From: Cotesia glomerata
Lineage: Eukaryota > Arthropoda > Insecta > Hymenoptera > Braconidae
Direction: 5' to 3'
Assembly (NCBI RefSeq): GCF_020080835.1
Contig: NC_058161.1
Span: 15,923,603 to 15,987,602, forward strand
Length of the DNA stretch: 64,000 nt
The notes beneath the pieces are model-generated. The model saw only the letters and a list, made by a program, of their open reading frames with translations, was not told the origin of the DNA and searched no databases. A program made the translations under genes and the position numbers. This document shows positions 13,538 through 28,118 of this stretch, piece by piece. Position 1 is the stretch's first letter, and each line of letters begins with the position of its first letter.

Positions 13538-14004
13538 TGTGGTTTTTTCATCAAATAATTTTTGAATGGTGAGAGTAAGCTCATTTTTTCAAATTTTACG
13601 TAAATGCTGATAAGATGACTTTTAAGTTACATTTTTTAATCATTTTTACCTCTTCAACCATAGCTTAAGGTTGACTGCTCAAAAATTCAAAAAACTTAAC
13701 TTTATAAAAATCCATATTGGGTGTACCCGAATGGTGCTTTTTTGAAAGTTAAATTTAATATTATTGAAAAGGTCTTGACCACAATTGATGTTTTTCAAAA
13801 TTATCATATGCTATTCTACAATCGTTGATTTATTATGACAAGTTTTCGGATTATAGTTATAAACAGATTAGAATTTTGCACTAGATAAAATTTGTTTTTT
13901 TATTTAAATTGTTATGTTTATGCGAATGTTATTATAAGTATGTGAATTACTAATCCATATAATTGAGAAAAAGAAGAAAATTTGTTATGAGCATATCTTC
14001 ATTA

Positions 14005-14277
14005 TACACTGATAGAAGGATTTCTTAGTATTTAAGAAGATTTCTTTGTATTTAAGAAATCATTTGTTAAACATCATTTTTTAGTATTTAAAAAATATTT
14101 CTTAATTTTAAGAAATATTTCGTAGTGTTTAAAAAATATATATATTTCTTAGTATTTAAGAAATATTTCTTAAATACAAAGAAATATTTTTTAAATACTA
14201 AGAAATGATGTTTAAGAAATGATTTCTTAAATACAAAGAAATCTTCTTAAATGTTAAGAAATCCTTCTATCAGTGTA
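14005..14277. mobile_element. CACTGATAGAAGG MITE copy 2
   Basis: TA + CACTGATAGAAGGATTTCTT ... AAGAAATCCTTCTATCAGTG + TA. The interior is almost entirely a palindrome of AAGAAATATTTCTT-like units. It shares only the terminal bases with copies 1 and 3, so arm sequence has diverged while ends stayed fixed. Confidence 0.85.
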
Positions 14278-15027
14278 CAAAGGTTTTTTTATCGTGGAAT
14301 TTGATACCATCAAAAATTTTGCAACCGGCATTTGTCTTCGTATGGTTTTTGATATTTTTTCGGCGATGGTCAATTTATTATCGCAATAATTAAGAGAATA
14401 AGACTAATTTTTTGACAGACGCTTTTTTTTTTATTTTAATTAAAATTTTTTAGTTAAATTTGGTATCATTAGAAAGATCTTGACCTGAGTTGATATGTCT
14501 TTTCACGATTATATATTTTTTTGGTGTTAGTAAATTTTTTATGCTTTGCCTCTGGAACATTTTCGAATAGTTTGTTAGTTTCATAACTTTTTTCATAACG
14601 CTTTCCATTAAATTATTAATATAACTGATCAAATCATAGCAATATTATTTTTTTTTATTTTAAAAGCACCCAAGTCATGTATACTGTGATTAATAGTATC
14701 GAAAAATCATTAAGAAAAAGTTTTTTTAAACACAATTCGTAACTCTCGGCAGTCATGTAGTAACTGCAGGTTGCTAGTATTTTATTGATGAGTTTTTAAC
14801 TTTTTTTTTTTTTTTTTGGCAAATTAAACTTTCTTTACTGTAAGCGGAAGCAAACTAAAGAAGTATTCACTGCATTAAGTTTGAGAAAAATTCATTCATT
14901 CTCACACTTATAAAAAAAGTTAACTCGACCCAAGAGAAAAAAATCTTGAACCAAGAATACCATTTGAGAGAAAATAATTATCTTACGTAAAGAAACAATT
15001 TTCTTGAGCCAAGAAATTATTTTTGAT

Positions 15028-16124
15028 TTAAGGGTGTAGTCTAGTTTGTTGGCTAAAAAATGGGCTATTTTTGGGAATATCTTAGAGGTTGTTATGAAAG
15101 ATATGTTTATAAAAAGTGTTAAGGATGATCAATGAAGTCTTAAGTTACAAAAATAAAATTTTTTTATTAAAATTGTTCAGTTTTTTTACGAAAAATTTGT
15201 CCTCACACGGAGCCCTATAATTCAAAGGCAGGTCAGCTCCCACACTATATTTCGGCAACGGCTTATCGAGGGTACTCTGACGTAACCTCGTATCTCAAAA
15301 AACACTACTTTACGGAGAAACAAAAAACTTTTTTCAAGAAAATCAAATTATAAAATCGTAAACGTCTATCGCTAATTTCAAAGTTTTAGTACTTTCTCAT
15401 CGATATATACACCAATTATGTTTCAGAAAAAAAATTAAATATACATAAATCGTAACCCCCAAAAATCGAGTTACTAGGTTACGTCAGAGTACCCTCGTTA
15501 TGTGAAACAAAAAACCTGAAGTATTTTCGATTCGGTATTACAATGGCTAAAAAAAAGACTATGGATATTAATTTTGAACAAAAACCAAAAAAATTGAAAA
15601 AACTGTTTTTTTTTTTTCGCTTTAATTTGTAAAAGATAATAATAAAAATCAATATCGCGTTACTCAAGTCAAAAGGGTGTATCTCAAAATAAGTGAGACT
15701 GAAAATACATCCCAACTTCTTTAAATTTTCAATTTTTTGTATTTTGTGGAAATTCACTGAAAAAAATTAAAATAAAATTTTTAACTTCTAACAAAAATTG
15801 ACAATTTCAAAAAATTCGGCTGATTAATATGATGATAGTCTATTTTGTCAGTATTTACGTGTAAAATATGTGGTTAAAATTTCAGAAGAATCTGCCCACG
15901 GGTTCCGGAGAAATCTTATTGGCCGTCCGTGAAAACGTAGTTTTGAGAAAAACGCGTTTTAAGTTTTTTTAAATGAAAAATTTCAACAAAATTTTATCTG
16001 TGAGGCGTCACTCGACACAGTTAACACATTTCCAGGAATTCTTAGATACATATACACCTACATTCGAAAAATGTAAAAAAAAAGTTAAATTTTCGAAAGT
16101 GGCCAACTAAACTACACCTTTAAA
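15028..16124. mobile_element. GGGTGTAGTC element with TTAA flanks
   Basis: TTAA + GGGTGTAGTCTAGTTTG at the left and AACTAAACTACACC(T)TTAA at the right. The TTAA flank plus short inverted ends is what piggyBac-type non-autonomous elements show, but there is no transposase here, so the superfamily is inferred. The inner sequence includes two inverted GAGGGTACTCTGACGTAACC segments at 15267 and 15476, the second being a reverse-complement match. Related copies are at 9291 and 23138. Confidence 0.75.
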
Positions 16125-16579
16125 TAAATTTTTCGTGGTTCAAGAATTTTTTGTCTTAACTCAAGATATTTATGTTCTTCACAATAGTATTCTCAGTCCA
16201 TTTTTTTCTTGAATTAATTTAACTTTTTTTTATCAATGTAAGTACCCCGTTTTGCTTTTTCCATTTTCCATATAGAATTTAATATGCACATCTGTTCATT
16301 AAATCCGCTTTAGCAGTCATGTTGATAGCTTTGCTTCAAGTACCCTGATAAGGGACTTGTCAGGAACGTCAACTTGTATTGGTGCATCCTACCTCAGACC
16401 ATTTCCTCTATACTCTCTTGTTATGAACAAGACCGGGTAATGTGCTACAATTTCAAATCTCTATTCAGTGATTCGAGAGGACCGGTATTATAATGGCATA
16501 TCTTCATACACATTTGATTCAAAATTAGTCTTCTTTTATTTCAAAAGTGACAGCAGTCATTATTAAGGTTGTTCGCACG
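16125..16579. other. Unclassified low-repeat segment
   Basis: Segment 16318-16500 is less AT-rich than its surroundings and matches nothing else I noticed in the window. No long reading frame. Could be a decayed exon or an old element. Confidence 0.35.
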
Positions 16580-16795
16580 TACACTGCTGACAGAAAGTTT
16601 CCGGGCAAGATGAAAATTTATTAAAACAATTATTAAAAGTAAGATAAATCAAGAGGAAATTTAAAGACACGATCGTACACACTTTTTAAAATAACATAGC
16701 ATTTTCTTCATAGATCAAGTTAATGTGTTTATGTATCATATTTAAATTAAAAAGTAAACAAGAAGCTTGTCCGGAAACTTTCCGTCGGTAGTGTA
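16580..16795. mobile_element. CACTGCTGACAGAAAGTTTCC MITE
   Basis: TA + CACTGCTGACAGAAAGTTTC ... GGAAACTTTCCGTCGGTAGTG + TA, with about 30-bp inverted ends and a 216-bp length. TA target suggests a mariner-type MITE. Confidence 0.8.
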
Positions 16796-19100
16796 AATGC
16801 ACTTGTAAAATCAAAAGCTAATTTTTTGATATGTTATAAATCGTTATCACATACGTAAAAATTAATTTTTTGGAATAGAACTGACGAAGGGTTATCCTTA
16901 AATAAATTATTAAAAAATTGAAATTCAACATGTAGCCTATAGAGAATATTGGCGAGATGCACATATATCGATTTATATGACTATCTATTATGAAGATTAA
17001 AAAACAAAAAACTTTTAATTCGATTAATCAATTTTCGTAAAATACGTTAAAAATAAAATGAAAATTTTCTGACGAAGTTTTTTAAAGATATTTTAATGCA
17101 AAAGAAGAAATTCACGGAAATATCAGTCCATCATACTTAAAAATAAATAATCCACATGATTCAGTGCAGTGTGGCAACGTTGCACAGAATAGAATGCGCC
17201 AACTTTGAATTTTAATCATTCCCGTATATTTTTATGGGTTATGTTTTTCAACACACCACACAGCAAGGTAAATCCCACAAAAAACAGTTTCACTGTAAAC
17301 CGCCGCGCCAAGTACACGTCCAACTATTGTTACAAACTATAATAATTCAATTTTTACAAAAAACTATTGAATCGAAAAAAAAAAAAACGAAGTACAAAAA
17401 ATTTTTTAGATTAAAAAAACATTAAAGACAGTAAATATTAAGGAAAAAAATTTAATGTATTTGGTGAGCATCATTCGAATACTTTCATTATATATAAAAA
17501 AGAAAATTTTTTTTCTTAATAGTCTTATGAACGTGGACTTGGCGCGATTTTTTTACAGTGAAACTGTTTTTGTTCGGATTTTAGTATTTTTTGTAATTAT
17601 AATAAAAGTTTACAATTGGTACCAACTTAATTAAATCTCGCGTTGTTTGCATTTTTTATAGCAAACTATCCCCTTGAAACTACAGTTTATGTAAAAATAA
17701 TTCCAGCGCACCCTGGCGGGTGTAGATGCAAGCTGTGAAATATCTATTTTTAACTGTAGTTTCCCATCTAGTGAAGGATTACTATGCATTCTCGGATTAT
17801 TTAGTCTGTGGCAGATCACTTTGCCCATCGAAATTTTTGCGTTGCTATAGTTTGTGCTGATTAAATTTAGTAATTTCAAGCAGATTAATTTTTATAAGTG
17901 AATATAATTAATTAATAACAGTAAAATAAAGTATGAATTACTGTTATAATATACAATTTAGGAAAAAAAATACCGTAGAATTAAATAAAATTTTGCAACC
18001 TCAAAATACCGTTCTGCTTACAGTAAACACAGTCGGTAGGTAGTCTGGCGCTCCGTTTACAGCAGATTTGAACGGAACTTGGCGTCAGATTCTACCGAAT
18101 CTGTGGATAAACCCGAGGCAAATATTGAATCAAACAACGATTTTACATCAATCTTTTGAAACAAAGAATTTATAAAATTTAAGATTCATAAATAGTTACA
18201 AAAATGCCTGGAAGTTCTAAGGCGCTCCCATCAGTTGGCCGAGTTCCAGTCTCTACTCTAGATAAAGCCACGTCTTCGTGATAGGAATTTTCACAAGGGA
18301 CCAAAATACGTGAGTCAAATGGAGAGAGTTGGAGAGACATTCCGTACATCTTATTCAGAAAAAAAATTAAGTATGAAAAAGTCCAGGTGGATAAAAGTTT
18401 TTAAAAATCACCTCGTAAATCGTCAGCCATATTGATTTTAGTTTGTTAAGAAATTGCATCCAACGGTTAATAGAATTATTAATTTAACTAGTAGAATTTT
18501 TTAGCTTTGTATTGAAATCATTTATTTTTATTTCAATAAAAGGCTATAATATTTTGAAATGGATTCGTATATCACCGGACAATCATCATTTACCAGGAGT
18601 CTAGTTGGCCAAGACCTTACTAGCGAAATTGTAGGTTATAAATTATTCCCAAGTGGTTTGTGCAACTCCCGTCTTGTACTAACATTACGTTCGAAACGAG
18701 TCTTCTATTCCAAATTGTCTCAATATTTCTTCGATATAGCTTTTGTAGACTTTCAACAAAAATGATTTATTTTTAATTTGTTATTGCTCTATAGACTTGT
18801 ATGTACATGGATTTTTCTTTTAATAAATATTAGAAATATTGTTTTCTGCGATATACTTTAACTCAACACAAGTACTTAATTAAAAATTTCATTCAGTTTA
18901 TTTAATTGCAAAATATAATTGATTGATAAATAAACTTTAGTAAATCATAACGATAATAAGATACACATAAATGATGTAAATATTAAGCTTCTAGAAAAGG
19001 AAATTATTATTAAATTTATTAAAAATTTTTTTGATTTTTTCAAGGTTTTAAATAAAAATTATTTTCGAAGTTTTAAAACAATTATCATTTCAAATTAATT
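16796..19100. other. Gene-free stretch with repeat copies
   Basis: Includes the CCGAACAAAAACAG-type element at 17274-17577 and the dispersed GAACGGAACTTGGCGTCAGA repeat near 18070. A 26-codon frame at 18203-18280 and a 68-codon frame at 18559-18765 have no recognisable homology. Nothing is supported as a gene. Confidence 0.4.
17274..17577. mobile_element. CCGAACAAAAACAG element, both ends present
   Basis: Inverted ends ACAAAAAACAGTTTCACTG and CAGTGAAACTGTTTTTGTTC with GCGCCAAGTACACGTCC / ACGTGGACTTGGCGC just inside. This shows that the single-ended copies at 3280 and 10964 are partial. Confidence 0.7.
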
Positions 19101-19540
19101 TATTTCGATTGTCGTGACGTTGTCAAAATTATTTGGCAACGCAGGTAAGCTCAAAGATTCGGGGACTAGATTAGACAGACGAACGAACGAGACTCTTGTA
19201 AGGGGGGATAAGTGTTATGGCTCAAACAGGTCTTACGGCTGTACCTCCCCGCATGGGCCCCGCTGGTAACTGGTCAGGTTGTCATTATATTACCGATCAG
19301 GCTAACGCAGTCGTTGAATGGGTTGATACAGTTAACTGAGTACGAGGACAGATTGACATTAAATTCAACTCAATTCACATCTGTCCTATGATAGCGTAAA
19401 TGCTTGAGGGCAGGGTTTTTCCTTGCCAGCAAACTTGGCTGTGTATTTCCTATGTGAGGGTAGGATAGATATACGTGCGTGTATAACTCTTTTGAGCCCA
19501 GGAAACGGCCTCTTCGGAGGTAGGCGAAAGCCTCGCCATA
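19101..19540. other. GC-richer unclassified segment
   Basis: About 440 bp with clearly higher GC than the flanks, including CCCCGCATGGGCCCCGCTGG at about 19250 and GGACAGATTG...ATCTGTCC. No sustained reading frame and no repeat partner seen here. It abuts a truncated AACTTCCCGC element at 19541. Confidence 0.4.
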
Positions 19541-19936
19541 TATTCTCGTTCGAGAGATATCGTGAACGAAAGAAAACCGAAAAAAGTGTTTTTTCGGAGT
19601 TACTCCGAAATTTATAGTTTGACCAATTGAAACTTATAAATTCTTCATGAGGGTTAAAAAACTGCGTAGAATGCCGCCAACCGCGTAAAAATCGGTTTAT
19701 TCATTCAAAGTTATTGCGGTTTTAAAATTCAAAAAATAGTGTTCTATGAAACTTCTATCAGACTTTTGAGCTCAAGAGCTCAAAAGCATAGAAAAGGTAT
19801 CGTTTTGAGCTCGGAGAGCTCAAAACAACACACAAATTGTATTTTTGAGCTCAAAGAGCTCAAAAAAAACGGCCATGTATTAACGGAATCAGCGGGAAGT
19901 TGCAGGGATAGCCTTTAGGGTCAACCGTTTTCCTAA
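19541..19936 (+). mobile_element. AACTTCCCGC element, 3' part only
   Basis: Matches 57541-57948: AACGAAAGAAAACCGAAAAA, then three GAGCTC palindromes (19768-19865), TAGCGGGAAGTTGCAGGGAT and the tail GGGTCAACCGTTTTCCTAAT. It ends about 20 bp before the poly(A) signal of the trypsin at 20024. Confidence 0.75.
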
Positions 19937-19955
19937 TTTTTTTTTCTAATAATGC

Positions 19956-19961
19956 TTTATT
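19956..19961 (-). terminator. Poly(A) signal of trypsin 1
   Basis: AATAAA on the minus strand, 63 bp past the stop codon of the gene at 20024-20961. Confidence 0.6.
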
Positions 19962-20023
19962 AACAAAATGAATTACAAATCAAAGACCAACAGCCAAAAT
20001 CTTTCCATGTAATTGTTAGCAAG

Positions 20024-20961
20024 TTACATGGTAGATATTTTAATATCGATCCAATCGCGAAAACTGGCGACTTCAGTGTAAACTCCAGGGTATCCTGGAC
20101 GAGCACATCCATTTCCCCAAGAAACGATTCCAGCTAGCCGACCGTCAATAGTCAGTGGACCACCGGAGTCACCCTGGCAAGCGTCTTTGCCACCTTCTGG
20201 ATAAGCTGCACAGATTTGGCCTTCTGGAAGTCCTCCGAAAGAAATGTAGGCATCATGGCATTCCGATTTGCTTATTATTGGAACTTCAACGGTGTTCAAA
20301 ACGTCGGGTGTAGAACCACCTTCAACAGTAGCACCCCATCCAGTGATCGTTGATTGAATACCCTCAACAGCTTCTTCTTTTAATTCAAAGAGGTCGATTG
20401 GTTGCCGGAACTCGTCGACTTCGAAGGGCGTAGCTAGTTTGATCAGTGCGACGTCATTTATTGGGATCCCGTAGCGGTTTGTTGTGTAATTTTCGTGGGT
20501 GATGATCTGATGGAATGAAATTAGCAAATATTGATTTGATTCAATAAAAGTTTATTTTCATTCGCACAAATAACTTACCTTGGTTACTGTATGGATAGTT
20601 CCTCCGCTGCCTTTTGTTGTTGTTCCTGCACGAACCGTCATTATGCTTGCTGAGTAAACTGCACAATGAGCTGCAGTAAGCACCCAATCTTCGGCGACTA
20701 TCGTACCACCGCAGAAAGCAAAGTCGTAAGCTTGGAGAGATACTTGATGAGGTACTTCTCTTATATCTGTTGGCTCTCCACCGACAATCCGACCGTTAGG
20801 AGTTAAAGGGTTCATCATCGGAAACCAGTGAATTGCGTTAACTGGAAAAGATACATTTAATGTTAGATGAAGATTTAAACTTACATTCTAAGCAACCAAC
20901 ACTTACCCATTCCAACGGCTAGGATGGTTGCGATGAGTAATACTTGTCGGTACTTGAACAT
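20024..20961 (-). CDS. Secreted trypsin-like serine protease 1
   Basis: Exons 20961-20907, 20841-20579 and 20506-20024 join through GTAAGT donors and CAG acceptors with introns of 65 and 72 bp, giving 266 aa. Residues 1-21 form a signal peptide (MFKYRQVLLIATILAVGMVNA), followed by a propeptide ending GR before IVGGE at 37. That is the usual zymogen cleavage site. The catalytic residues are His77 (LTAAHC), Asp124 (NDVALI) and Ser220 (GDSGGP). Asp214 in KDACQGDSGG and the Gly residues in SWGNGC and GYPGVY predict cleavage after Arg/Lys. The length is normal for S1 trypsins. A digestive or venom/larval secretion role is possible, but the sequence does not say which. It is in the same orientation as the other two trypsins. 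Confidence 0.95.
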
Positions 20962-20990
20962 TTTCCTTCTACCAGTATAGTCGGTTGCTT

Positions 20991-21024
20991 ACTGTTGCTG
21001 CTCTGAAAATGTTGTCTATTTATA
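20991..21024 (-). promoter_or_regulatory. Core promoter of trypsin 1
   Basis: TATAAATA on the minus strand at 21024-21017, and an initiator-like AACAGT at 20996-20991, about 28 bp downstream. The initiator lies 30 bp 5' of the ATG at 20961. Less exact than the ATCAGT initiators of the other two genes. Confidence 0.65.
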
Positions 21025-21704
21025 CGACTTGATGGATATGGATTTTTCATTTTCTCTCTGATTTGTATCGAAAAACAATCTTCGGTGATAACTTGGATGG
21101 CTGATTACTTAAATTATTTTAAGATGAACAAAGGAATTACTCAGAAATTTCAATGTTAATTTACTGATATTCGTTAATTGTTTTGGTCAGAAAATTTTAT
21201 CTTAGAAATCATGATAAGCAAATATCTTGTGATTGCATTTGATTATTTTAATCAATCGTGTCACGATTAAATATTTTTGTTTATTTTGAAAAGATATTGG
21301 GATCGATTTGAAGACAGGTTTGTGAAAGAGTTTTTAATGTTTTGGTATAATTTTAGTTTATAGAAGCTTAGGAATTTGTGAGTTATTTGTCAGATTTTGG
21401 AGTCAATTTTCATCAAATCTTCAAATCCGAATAATAGCTTAAATTGAAAGTAATTAAATGAAGTTTGAGATAAATTTAATAGATTTCATCTATCTCTTAC
21501 ATCTGGAAAACTATTTTCATAATATATACAAAATTCAAAACTTTTTAAAAATAAAAAAAATTTTCAAACATTCACAACTCGTAAACTAACCGGCCGATTT
21601 TGTTCATCTTCGAACATGATCTTAGTATTGATCCACAAAATGAGCCCAAAAAATTTCATAAAGATCGGTTAAGAACTGTGTGCGTAATCCTGCTGATATG
21701 GCGC

Positions 21705-23137
<1,433 letters not shown>

Positions 23138-23526
23138 TTTAAGGGTGTAGTCTAGTTCGTCGGCTTAAAAAACTGGCTATTTTTGGGAATTTCTGGTGAA
23201 CTTGCTATGAAAAAAATGTTCATAAAAGTTGTTAGGGATGATAAATGGAGTTTTAAATTACAAAGATAAAATTTTTTTATTAATTTTGTTGTTTTTTTTT
23301 TTAAAATTCGTCCTCTCACAAAATGCCATAAATTGCAGGCAGGTTGGCTCCTACACGATATCTCGACAACGGCTTATCCGAAACAAAAAAAAAGGAAGTG
23401 TTTTAGATTCAGTATGACAATGGCTAAAATATAGACTATTGATATTAATTTTAAACATATGTTTTTAATTTTAAATAGCAAAGACCAAAAACAGTGTTTT
23501 TTTTCGCAATTATTTGTAAAAAAAAA

Positions 23527-24436
<910 letters not shown>

Positions 24437-24703
24437 AAAAAGTATTTATGTGTAGAATATGTGGTTAAAATTTCAAAAGGATTGACTCACCGGTTCCCGA
24501 GTAAATCGTGTTGGACATTCGTGAAAACATAGTTTTGAGAAAGACGCGTTTTTATTTTTTTTAAATAAAAAATCTTACCAAATTTAATTTGAGAGCCTTT
24601 ACCCATTCAACACATCCCCGGGAATTATCAGATTCATAGACATTTAAAAAATGTAAAAAACAAATGAATTTGCGAAAGTGACGAACTAGACTACACCTTT
24701 AAG

Positions 24704-25868
24704 TCTTCTCTTTATATTAAAATTTTGACCGGTTTCGAAAATTTAGTTAGATAAAAAGTTATGGAATATTAGAGCTGGGTAAGAAATTAAATGTTGATTG
24801 TTTGCTTGAATTTCATGTTTATTGATATTGATGCTTTATAATTTATTGATATGATCGGTATACTATTACTTATAAATAATGAAAAAAAAAATGCATTCGT
24901 AATGTCAATCGATATCTTCATAACAAGCGAAAGATGGAATAAGAGATGATTTTATTAAAATTACCATTCAGAATACTGAATTGCCATTGTTTAGAAGGTT
25001 TCCAATATTTTTTGCAATGCAAACGTTACCGCTTCCGCTGTTGTCGCCGCTCGTCGTAATCGTCAGATAACCTGATACTATACCCAGCTATGAATAATAA
25101 AGTTACTCGTCTTGTTATATTTTATACTGAAAAACATTCCTTGAAATGAAAACACTCTAAAATGAAATAAAATTAAAATAACTATTTGATAAAATTTAAA
25201 TTTGAATTTACTGACTAAAAACTACTCAATTCAAGAACAAAAATATTTACTTCGTAATTTCACTCTTGAATCAAGTGACAATAGTTATCGATCGATGTTG
25301 GTCTCTTAAGCCAAGATGACAAAACCTATGATAAGAAATTGTTAAAGTCCAACAATTGGTTATCTTTATAAGTTTCTTTAAAAGATTATTTCTCTTGAGA
25401 CAAAATGGTCTTTTTAACAGTGTAAAAAATAATAATCGATATAAATTGAGAGAAAAAATTTATTTTAAAAAAAATTAGCAATCTTGTAATAAGAAATTAA
25501 TTTGTTGAAAATTTTAAACAATTTTATTTTTGAGCTAAGGAAATAAAATTTTTTTCACTGTTTAAATGCAAAAAAAAATTTTTATGCTGAGAAAAGTAAA
25601 CAAAAATTGGGAGATCCATCGCATGAAAATTTTTCTGGCTAAATAAGATTTATGGAGCAACATTTTAAACTTTATTGCATGCTCCATAACGCGAAGCGGT
25701 TAGGTAGTGCCTTACTTCCGATTCGTCACGGTCAAGCAATTTTGTGATCTTCAAATTCCTCTTTCACAACCATATTGCACTTATACAATAATATGAGTTG
25801 ATTTACACTTAAATTAAACCATCTTATAAATCGCATCATAACCATCTTAAAATCATTTTATGTTGCTA

Positions 25869-25901
<33 letters not shown>

Positions 25902-26190
25902 CGTTTCGATAAAAATTTTACGTAGACGTCCTGATCTTGGTTTAACAAATTGATATATCAAGACCGGAATTTTTTATTAATTGCAGAATTCGATGAACAT
26001 GCCGTATTTCATATCAGTAGCTTAGTTTAAGTAGTATTGTTTTTTTTTTTTTAATCAATTTTTATTAAAATTGACTATAATACACACGTTCAAAAACAGA
26101 AGAACTTTTCTTATTTCTTTCACATAAAAACTATGGCGCCACTTAATTAATTTAAAATGAGATCAAGAAATTACTAGATTTTTTTACACT
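24704..26190. other. Gene-free stretch
   Basis: No coding signal. It holds a 25490-25560 fragment of the 235-486 MITE family, a poly-A run at 25873-25901 and a degenerate copy of the GCACGCCTCATAACGC repeat near 25676. Confidence 0.4.
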
Positions 26191-27509
26191 CCCGTGTAAA
26201 AATGATATGATATCATTATGACGCTCATAATGAATATCATAATGAATATCATATTTCGACACTAATATGAGATTCATATAAAAGCCATATCAATACATTT
26301 AAAACCTGTAATAAGTAAAATACTTATGGGAACGAATTTTTTTTTTTTTAACTAGATTATAAAATTTTTATTTTTCTTGTTGGAGAAAGAAAATTTCTAG
26401 TAATTTGATTATGTTTTATTATAAAATTTGATCTACACGGATCGGTCACATGGGGATTCGTGACCAATCCATAGTGACAAACGCATAATTTCATACTGAA
26501 GTCATAATAGTATCTATGTAAACTCATGATGGAATCAGGCTGAAATTTTTCAAATACATTATGATATTGTAATGATATTGTTGCCTTTTATTCATAATTC
26601 AAAAAAAAAATTTTTTATTACTGTTGGAAATTCGTTAGGATACACTGATAGAAGGATTTGTTTATAGTTAAAAATATTTGTTAATATTTAACAAATCATT
26701 TATTAGAGACCACTTTTTAGTCCTTAACAAATATTTCTTAGTATTTAAAAAGATTTATTAATATTTAATAAATGAATATCTGATTTATTAAATACAAACA
26801 AATCATTTTAAATACTAAGAAATATTTGTTTGATACTAAAAAATGGTCTCTAATAAATGATTTGTTAACTATTAACAAATATTTTTTTAATACAAATAAA
26901 TCCTTCTATCAGTGTAGTATCTCCGTGATGATATTAACATAATTTCATTATGAAATCATAATGATATTGAATTGAATTCAAAATTTAATGATGGTCATAT
27001 CAGCATAAAATCATAATGATATTGTTAGCCTTTTTAAATCGTGATATAAAGTTATTGAGTCATAACTATGAATAGGAAATAATGCAAAATAATTAAATTA
27101 AAGAAATTTTTAGAACGATTTCAATTGTTTTCAAAATAAAAAATAATTATCTTCAGACGAAAAAATTTTTTCAGTTAAAAATTTCTTTTAAACCAAGATA
27201 GTCAATGTTTTTCTAAATATTCTTCTAAGTTAAGAAAGTCAAGGAGGAAAGTTAAGTAGTTCAACAGTATAGTGCATGATAAAAATACTGTTTTTCTCAA
27301 TTATTATATATTTCCTCTGATTAACAGAAAAAATGAAAATTTTACTAATCTACTTAACAAAAATTCGTTCTCACAGGTATTTTACTTATTACGGGTTTCC
27401 AAAGTATTGATACGGCTCTTATATGAATCTCATATTAGTGCCAAAATATGAGATTCATTATGATATTCATTATGAGCTTCATAATGATATCATATCATTT
27501 TTACACGGG
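26191..27509. mobile_element. CCCG foldback element 2 (1.32 kb)
   Basis: CCCGTGTAAAAATGATATGA at the left mirrors TCATATCATTTTTACACGGG at the right. CT precedes and follows it, a 2-bp duplication. Arms of about 160 bp contain repeated ATCATAATGAATAT-like units. The core is AT-rich and includes a nested MITE at 26641-26916. No transposase. Confidence 0.85.
26641..26916. mobile_element. CACTGATAGAAGG MITE copy 3
   Basis: TA + CACTGATAGAAGGATTTGTT ... AAATCCTTCTATCAGTG + TA. Close to the copy at 13087 throughout. Nested in CCCG element 2. Confidence 0.85.
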
Positions 27510-28071
27510 CTGCGTGCGCATATATGACAAGAAAAATGGGTGCCAATAATTTAAAAAAAAATTAGAAAATACTCTGTAAGAAATTACTTGATTGTTTTTT
27601 TTCTTTTAAAAATCAATTATACAATTTATTTTTTTTCGTAAAAAATAAATGATCGTTATGAGGCGTGCACTTTTAGATTTTCTAAACTTTTTATATTTTT
27701 TTTATCGAATAAAAAAAAAAAGAAACAGATTTACAATTTTACACAAGTAATCTAACGAAAAGTTCAATAAATTTACTAATATTGATAAACTAAAATATAT
27801 ATAAATACTGCAAGCATATGAAAAGAAGTTTTTTTCAATTTGAAAAAAAAAAAAAAAACAATTTTACATAGATAACTTACGAATTTTTATCCAAAATATT
27901 TTTTTTTTCCAAATCTAGAAAACTGTTTTCAACAATAAAGTTACTGTGAGAAAAATTTTATTTTTTCAGCTAAGAAATAAAATTGTTTGAAATTTTCAAC
28001 AATTTAATTTCTTATCACAAAAATGCCCAATTTTTTCTCTGTGTATATAAAACGTTAATTATAAAAAAATT
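27510..28071. other. Gene-free stretch with MITE fragment
   Basis: Contains GTTATGAGGCGTGCACTTTT at 27656, a motif repeated at 62410 and, in variants, elsewhere. A diverged copy of the 235-486 MITE family is at 27840-28030. No gene. Confidence 0.45.
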
Positions 28072-28077
28072 TTTATT
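28072..28077 (-). terminator. Poly(A) signal of trypsin 2
   Basis: AATAAA on the minus strand 42 bp after the stop codon at 28119. Confidence 0.6.
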
Positions 28078-28118
28078 ATAAAAATATATTCTACAAGTTG
28101 TAACAAAAAAAACTAAAA

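Noticed and set aside
17700..17730. CTCF-like word CCAGGGTGCGCTGG (minus strand)
   Set aside because: Single short match; cannot be supported without a matrix scan or binding data.
18559..18765. 68-codon plus-strand frame
   Set aside because: No homology, motif or splice context; length expected by chance.
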